Position numbers and translations under genes: made by a program | Part shown: positions 59,904 through 64,000 of the stretch, piece by piece | Numbering within the stretch: position 1 is the stretch's first letter | How the letters are laid out: each line of letters starts with the position of its first letter | Assembly (NCBI GenBank): GCA_029907345.1 | Contig: JARYMB010000003.1 | Span: 62,001-126,000, forward strand | DNA from: Methanolinea sp. | GTDB taxonomy: Archaea; Halobacteriota; Methanomicrobia; Methanomicrobiales; Methanospirillaceae | Reading direction: 5' to 3' | DNA: 64,000 nucleotides | Notes under the pieces: generated by a model | Database searches by the model: none | Told to the model about the DNA's origin: nothing | The model's input: the letters and a program-made list of their open reading frames with translations, nothing else

Positions 59904-59944
59904 GAATGAGGTGGATGAGGCTTATCCGGCCTTTTTCCCGTTCC
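59904..59944 (-). pseudogene. Remnant similar to the end of the unknown gene at 61003-61314
   Basis: About 35 of 41 aligned positions match bases 61047-61085. In translation, after removing one base, it reads GTGKRPDSLIHLI against GTEKRPDSFIHFI in the intact gene. It lies downstream of the first HepT gene, as the intact gene lies downstream of the second. The stretch from here to 60140 has no intact gene; a run from 59351 to 60172 in one frame is mostly antisense to the TPR gene. Confidence 0.45.
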
Positions 59945-60140
59945 GGGTTGGTTGATCCAGCAAAGAAATAGGGGCTTATACACGATTGACCGGCGGGGAA
60001 CCTTCTCCGGCACGCCCTTTGGGGGAGGTGGTGTGATCCCCGTGCGGGAGATGGGGACAGGCCCCCGCATGTTCTCCAATCCTCCTGCGATCGCGAGGAA
60101 CTCCCTTTTTCTCCCCCATAAAATCGGGGAACCCTCTTCT

Positions 60141-60590
60141 TCAGGGTTCAGCCCGACGGAGAAACAGCTCAATTTCTGCCTGGAACGCCTCGAAATCCCC
60201 CAGGTGATCCACCAGGAGCCGGTATGCAGTCCGGTCGTTGATTGCCCCGTAGCGGTGGACCATGATGTTCCGGAACGCTTTCATGCCCCTGACTTTCTCT
60301 GCGACACCCGCCGAGATGACGTGGTGGGACACGAGGTGGTCCAGGATGTCCTCGTCGTTGCCCGGCACCCCGAGCACCAGGTCCGCATTCACCACTGCAC
60401 AGATATCAAGGACATTTTCGATGGCATATTCGATCTTCTTATAAATCCCATCTTTCACGAGGCCCATCCCGAGGAACTCGTCCACTGTTGCGGGCATGTG
60501 GCGCATCACGACCGTGATACTGTCCCTGATTTCTGCGAGTTTAATGCGGATGAGGTCTTTGCGGACGGATGGTTGCGGTCGTGGCGTCAT
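60141..60590 (-). CDS. hepT: HepT-like toxin (HEPN, DUF86) of MNT-HepT pair 1
   Basis: A 149-residue all-helical HEPN protein with the catalytic R-x4-H-x-Y motif as RNIMVHRYG near residue 107. Family members are RNases or AMP-acceptor toxins controlled by an MNT nucleotidyltransferase. It overlaps the MNT gene by 4 bases. Confidence 0.9.
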   Translation of the reverse strand: MTPRPQPSVRKDLIRIKLAEIRDSITVVMRHMPATVDEFLGMGLVKDGIYKKIEYAIENVLDICAVVNADLVLGVPGNDEDILDHLVSHHVISAGVAEKVRGMKAFRNIMVHRYGAINDRTAYRLLVDHLGDFEAFQAEIELFLRRAEP

Positions 60591-60973
60591 GAGATTGCTT
60601 TCTCCCCGGTGTAGTCATCCAGCCGGTGCTTGAACGCATCGTAGTCCCGGATCGTCTCATACGCAACGTCATAGAGGAAGGAGAGGTCCGGACAATAGAG
60701 GATCTTCCCCCTGAGAGCACGGATGCGGATGTACAGGGGCAGTTGCTGAAAAATGGTCACGTCATACCGCGAGCTGCCGAGGGCGATCAGGCACCTGTAA
60801 CGAAAGAGGGATGCCTCCTCCTGGTCCCCGTCGTAGAAAATGGCAATATCGACATCAGACCCCGGCCCGGCCCTTCCTTCTGCCACCGACCCGAAGAGGA
60901 GGATAAACCGGACGTTGGAGAAACCCGGAACTTCGGATAGTCGTGCAATGATCTCCTCCCCCTGCAGGTCCAT
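60587..60973 (-). CDS. mntA: MNT-like nucleotidyltransferase antitoxin of pair 1
   Basis: A 128-residue minimal nucleotidyltransferase: LLFGSVAEGRAGPGSDVDIAIF (G-S-x10-D-x-D) and a third acid in YDVTIF. MntA neutralises HepT by attaching AMP. First gene of the pair. Confidence 0.9.
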   Translation of the reverse strand: MDLQGEEIIARLSEVPGFSNVRFILLFGSVAEGRAGPGSDVDIAIFYDGDQEEASLFRYRCLIALGSSRYDVTIFQQLPLYIRIRALRGKILYCPDLSFLYDVAYETIRDYDAFKHRLDDYTGEKAIS

Positions 60974-61002
60974 CGTGTCCGTCCCCTCTCAGCCTCTTGT
61001 TT

Positions 61003-61314
61003 TTATCGGACAATAGTTATCTCTTTTCCCTCTTCGCCTTTTTTGATGAAGTGAATGAAGCTATCCGGCCTTTTTTCCGTTCCTGTCAAAAACGGGTCTC
61101 CCTCCCCGGGGATTGACCCATACACGTCATGCAACGCCTCAACCCCGAGAAACGTTGCAACGAGACGCCCTATCCGGGCAAGGATATCCTCCTTCTGCAC
61201 CGGAATCTTTTCTCCCTTCCAGGAGGTGGGCACAGGGGGACAGAAAGGGCGCCTCGTCCCGAGCAGGTTTTTCGGGAACCAGGTCTTCTCCTCTCCATCC
61301 CGGCGGGAAGACAA
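61003..61314 (-). CDS. Unknown protein following MNT-HepT pair 2
   Basis: Up to 103 residues (frame opens at TTG 61314; a GTG near residue 38 is another possible start). Central LARIGRLVATFLGVEALHDVY and C-terminal GTEKRPDSFIHFIKKGEEGKEITIVR look protein-like. No family recognised. It starts 6 bases after the HepT stop, so it is in the same operon. A degraded match to its end lies downstream of HepT pair 1. Confidence 0.5.
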   Translation of the reverse strand: MSSRRDGEEKTWFPKNLLGTRRPFCPPVPTSWKGEKIPVQKEDILARIGRLVATFLGVEALHDVYGSIPGEGDPFLTGTEKRPDSFIHFIKKGEEGKEITIVR

Positions 61315-61320
61315 AAGACC

Positions 61321-61749
61321 CTATCCCGTTTGGTTTTCCCTCACGACTTCCTTCATTTTCTCAACGAAAGTGCGAATCTCTTCCTTATAGGAGAGGAGAG
61401 CGACGAGGTCTTCCGGGGTTATTTCTCCGTATTCATGGGCCAGCCGGTTCCGGTACGAGACAAGGACTGACAGGGTCCGGAGAGTGTTTTTGTCGATGAT
61501 CCCACCCTCCGCGAGGAGGGAGAAGGTCTGGCGATACGTACCCGGCATCCCGAGGTTTTGTGCAGCCAGAATCTCGGACCCCAGATCGATGAGGCTGTCC
61601 AGGAGGGAGAAGAGGACCATGGAAAGGGCATAAAAATGAACCCTGTCTTCAGCGAGGGATCGGTCATCGGGGGAAAAAAGGTCAAGATCCTTCATATACC
61701 GATCGATCTGCCCTGTTATCCTCCCGATCCGTTCAATGTCGTATCCCAT
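61321..61749 (-). CDS. HepT-like toxin (HEPN) of MNT-HepT pair 2
   Basis: A 142-residue HEPN protein. Helices DRVHFYALSMVLFSLLDSLIDLGSEIL and the motif RNRLAHEYG (R-x4-H-x-Y). Clearly diverged from pair 1, so not a recent duplication. ATG 61749 has GGGGGT upstream and starts 4 bases after the MNT stop; ATG 61779 is an alternative. Confidence 0.9.
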   Translation of the reverse strand: MGYDIERIGRITGQIDRYMKDLDLFSPDDRSLAEDRVHFYALSMVLFSLLDSLIDLGSEILAAQNLGMPGTYRQTFSLLAEGGIIDKNTLRTLSVLVSYRNRLAHEYGEITPEDLVALLSYKEEIRTFVEKMKEVVRENQTG

Positions 61750-61753
61750 TGCA

Positions 61754-62149
61754 TCATACCCCCAGTATTTTTCCCGCATGGCGCTCGAGCAGGGGTTTGA
61801 CATTCAAATATGACCGGATTGTCCGAACCCTCATCCTCTGCAGGCGAAGGTCCGGCGTGCCCCAGAGGATCACTCCCTCCTTGAATACCCGGAACCGGAC
61901 TGCAGGGGGAAGGTCCTCAAAAAGCGAGATCGAGAGCGTCCGTGACGCATGGGAGAGGAGCAGATCCTTCTCTTCCCTTGACAGGGGTTCCTCCGTCACG
62001 ATGCAGAGATCGATGTCCGAGAGGGGTCCTGCCCGCCCCGTTGCATGGCTGCCAAAGAGCAGAATGGCAATCACGCCATCTTTCGGAATATCCCTGATAA
62101 CCCCGGCCACTTCGGGATGTTTCTCCAGGAATTCTTCTGCCCGGACCAT
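61754..62149 (-). CDS. MNT-like nucleotidyltransferase of pair 2
   Basis: About 131 residues from ATG 62149 (MVRAEEFLEKHPEVAGV). The active site is LLFGSHATGRAGPLSDIDLCIV, with G-S-x10-D-x-D intact. In-frame starts up to 62275 exist but the upstream sequence is unlike the family. Pairs with the HepT gene that follows. Confidence 0.88.
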   Translation of the reverse strand: MVRAEEFLEKHPEVAGVIRDIPKDGVIAILLFGSHATGRAGPLSDIDLCIVTEEPLSREEKDLLLSHASRTLSISLFEDLPPAVRFRVFKEGVILWGTPDLRLQRMRVRTIRSYLNVKPLLERHAGKILGV

Positions 62150-62675
62150 GGGATACAGAATTATGGAGATGAGCACGTCATAATGCTTCCTGAATGGGGA
62201 ACCCACGAAAAATGCCATGCTGCCTTTTTTTGGGGACTCGCAGGATATCACGGGATTCCTCACAATTTTTGGCAAAAAGGGGAAGCAGTCGGCCGGGACA
62301 CCTGCCCTGCCAAAATGGCGGGAAATCCCGGCTATCCGGCCCCATGCTCAATCACCCCGGGCTGGCAGTCCCGGATATATGCATTCGCCGCCGGTACCTG
62401 CATGACAGGGAGATGCACATGCTCACCCGCCGCCATGGTTGTGGTACGTGGTGGGACGAGAGATCCCCCGGGAGATCCACTCCCCAAAACCCCGAGAATC
62501 TCCTTCCAATCCCCGTGCCTGACCACCAAAGCCCCATTTTTGCGCAAAAAACGCCGAAAGGTTTTTATTTCATAACTGAAATACGTATCGTCCGGAATAC
62601 CGGATATACTCGGGCGGATCGGAAATCCGGGTACCCTGATCATCCTGATCACGGAAATCCGCCCCCGAGGACGAG
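62150..62675. other. Intergenic region between the MNT gene and the GT2 gene
   Basis: Over 500 bases with no gene I can support on either strand. It must hold the promoter of the MNT operon and, on the plus strand, an AT-rich stretch near 62560-62590 (GGTTTTTATTTCATAAC, then GAAATACG) that may start the GT2 transcript about 80 bases before its ATG. Confidence 0.4.
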
Positions 62676-63821
62676 ATGATGCACCCCGACGAGAGACCTG
62701 ATACCACCGCCGGAGACCCCGAAATCCGTATCGGAGAAAATGCCATTTCCTCGCTTCTTGCCCATTATTTCCAGTTCGAGGAGACGCTGGGCATGAACAC
62801 GGCGAAGGGGGCGGTACCATCTCTCCCCCGTTCTTCCCGTTCCTCCCCCCACCCGCTTCTCTCCAGGGTCATTCCGGGAATGAGCTATGCAGAGGATACC
62901 GGAACAGAAGACCTTTCCTCACCGGAAGAGCTCCCCAAAAGGATCATCGCGGTCATCCCTGCCTACAACGAAGAGCTCACGATCGGGACCGTCGTGCTGG
63001 CGACCCGCCAGTACGTGGACCATGTCATCGTCGTCGACGACGGATCCACTGACAGGACGGCACGCATTGCAACCCTTGCCGGGGCCGAAGTCCTCGAAAA
63101 CTCCATCAACCTCGGCAAGGCCCAGGCCCTCATGAAGGGCTTTGCCCGTGCCAGGCACTATGGCCCCCTCGCCGTCGTCATGCTCGACGCCGACGGCCAG
63201 CACAACCCTGCCGAGATCCCCGAACTCGCAAAGCCCGTGCTTTCCGGGAAAGCCGACATGGTCGTCGGGTCACGCTTCCTCAACGGAACGAACCGGATCC
63301 CGAAATACCGCGTCCTCGGCCAGAAGACCCTCGACCTTGCCACAAAGGTCGGCTCCGGCATCCCCTGCACGGATTCCCAGTCGGGTTTCCGCGTTCTCGG
63401 CCGCCGTGCCCTCGCCAACCTCGACTTCTATTCCGAGGGCTACAACATCGAGTCCGACATGCTCGCCCACTTTGCCGGGAGGGGACTGACCGTCGCGGAA
63501 GTTCCCATCGGTATCACCTACGATGTCACGAACGGCCACAAGAAGCATGCACTCGCCCACGGCCTGGACGTGCTCGGCCATATCATCGGGATCATCGGCT
63601 ACAGGAGACCGCTGATCACGTTCGGGATACCGGGGGCGGTCATGACGTTCCTTGGGGCCGGGATGTCGGTGTATACCGTCACGGAATTGTATACCGGCGG
63701 GACCTTTCATTCCATCATGTTTGTTGGGGGAATTACCCTGCTGATCCTGGGACTGCTGCTGGTGACGACGAGCCTGATACTGAACAGTTTAGTGCAGGTC
63801 GTGAAGATGGGGAAGGCGTGA
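62676..63821 (+). CDS. GT2-family polyprenyl-phosphate-type glycosyltransferase
   Basis: A 381-residue protein. A ~85-residue unmatched N-terminal extension, then a GT-A domain: [43 protein letters not shown] (D-x-D), VVGSRFLNG, and [13 protein letters not shown]. Two C-terminal membrane helices ([30 protein letters not shown]). Similar to dolichyl-phosphate sugar synthases/AglJ-like enzymes that load sugar on the lipid carrier, so it may feed AglB. GAGGACGAG precedes the ATG. Confidence 0.92.
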   Translation: MMHPDERPDTTAGDPEIRIGENAISSLLAHYFQFEETLGMNTAKGAVPSLPRSSRSSPHPLLSRVIPGMSYAEDTGTEDLSSPEELPKRIIAVIPAYNEELTIGTVVLATRQYVDHVIVVDDGSTDRTARIATLAGAEVLENSINLGKAQALMKGFARARHYGPLAVVMLDADGQHNPAEIPELAKPVLSGKADMVVGSRFLNGTNRIPKYRVLGQKTLDLATKVGSGIPCTDSQSGFRVLGRRALANLDFYSEGYNIESDMLAHFAGRGLTVAEVPIGITYDVTNGHKKHALAHGLDVLGHIIGIIGYRRPLITFGIPGAVMTFLGAGMSVYTVTELYTGGTFHSIMFVGGITLLILGLLLVTTSLILNSLVQVVKMGKA

Positions 63822-63831
63822 CAGAGGACCC

Positions 63832-64000
63832 ATGGGTTCGAAACGGATCCTTGTTACCGGCGGAGCAGGGTTTATCGGGACGAACCTGGTCCGCGAACTT
63901 GAATCCCGGGGTCACGATGTCTTTGCACTCGATCTCTTCAATACCGAACGCGAAAATTATGCCCGCGCCGACGTGAGAAGTTACCGCCAGGTCGAACGCA
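63832..64000 (+). CDS. NAD-dependent sugar epimerase/dehydratase, cut by window edge
   Basis: The first 56 residues of an extended SDR protein: [26 protein letters not shown] is the NAD-binding G-x-x-G-x-x-G fold, followed by the second strand acid in FALDLF. Starts 10 bases after the GT2 gene, so probably in one operon for nucleotide-sugar conversion. Confidence 0.88.
   Translation, partial: MGSKRILVTGGAGFIGTNLVRELESRGHDVFALDLFNTERENYARADVRSYRQVER

Noticed and set aside
59351-60172. 273-codon frame on the minus strand
   Set aside because: Largely antisense to the TPR gene and through its terminator; only the short match at 59904-59944 is of interest.
63837-63848. GGTTCGAAAC, like a tRNA T-loop
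   Set aside because: Inside the start of the epimerase gene; no acceptor or anticodon stems around it.

Overview
The window looks like a chromosomal segment of a high-GC methanogenic archaeon, most probably order Methanomicrobiales. The support is an archaeal information-processing cluster (aIF2-gamma, RpoE1, Spt4, eS24, eS31, Kae1-Bud32), the MCR-activation ATPase AtwA, an archaeal STT3/AglB, TiaS, deoxyhypusine synthase, a thermosome, archaeal RPA, CTP-type riboflavin kinase, RibL, a GTP-type dephospho-CoA kinase, and a four-subunit pyruvate:ferredoxin oxidoreductase. Placement below the class of methanogens is inference. Genes are dense, many joined by 4-base ATGA/GTGA overlaps. Many first genes have a TATA-like box about 26 bases before the start codon, suggesting leaderless transcripts.

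Layout. 1-4.8 kb: translation/transcription operon on the minus strand. 4.9-9.6 kb: membrane hydrolase, PP2C-like phosphatase, NikR, DUF2098, YcaO and a deacetylase-fold enzyme. 9.6-20.2 kb: AglB, two GT4 glycosyltransferases, GlmS, two tandem nucleotidyltransferase/left-handed-helix proteins and GlmM. This is an amino-sugar supply and protein N-glycosylation locus. 20.3-26.1 kb: a Cys-rich unknown, cyclase, Pcm, SufBC, a transglutaminase-like lipoprotein and a HAD phosphatase. 26.3-29.6 kb: MrfB/YprB-like nuclease plus MrfA/YprA-like helicase. 29.6-30.8 kb: encapsulin shell with its ferritin-like cargo. 31-35.3 kb: RibL, JAMM protease, DHPS-like protein, PHP phosphoesterase, TruA and a CxxC cluster protein. 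35.4-36.5 kb: DUF5320, a small basic protein and the DUF134 DNA-binding protein, with a recurring CATATGAG element. 36.6-41.2 kb: AtwA and porBAGD. 41.3-47.9 kb: zinc-ribbon protein, thermosome, its neighbouring regulator, TiaS, deoxyhypusine synthase, PyrF and a stand-alone glycyl-radical-type domain. 48-54.2 kb: ThiC, a CbiZ-like/Cys-rich fusion, DUF1858, two RPA proteins, RibB and RibK. 54.3-57.7 kb: HTH regulator, HMG-CoA synthase, thiolase and DUF35, the first steps of the mevalonate pathway.

57.9-62.2 kb is an accessory block of toxin-antitoxin type genes: a ribbon-helix-helix/PIN pair whose PIN gene is frameshifted, and two separate MNT-HepT pairs. One pair is followed by a small unknown gene; the other is followed by what looks like a decayed copy of the same gene. 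The window ends with a GT2 glycosyltransferase and the start of a sugar-nucleotide epimerase.

Most interesting points: the MNT-HepT-X arrangement seen twice, the stand-alone NrdD-like C-terminal domain, the archaeal MrfBA operon, the encapsulin operon, and the shared operator-like sequence around the DUF5320/DUF134/atwA genes.
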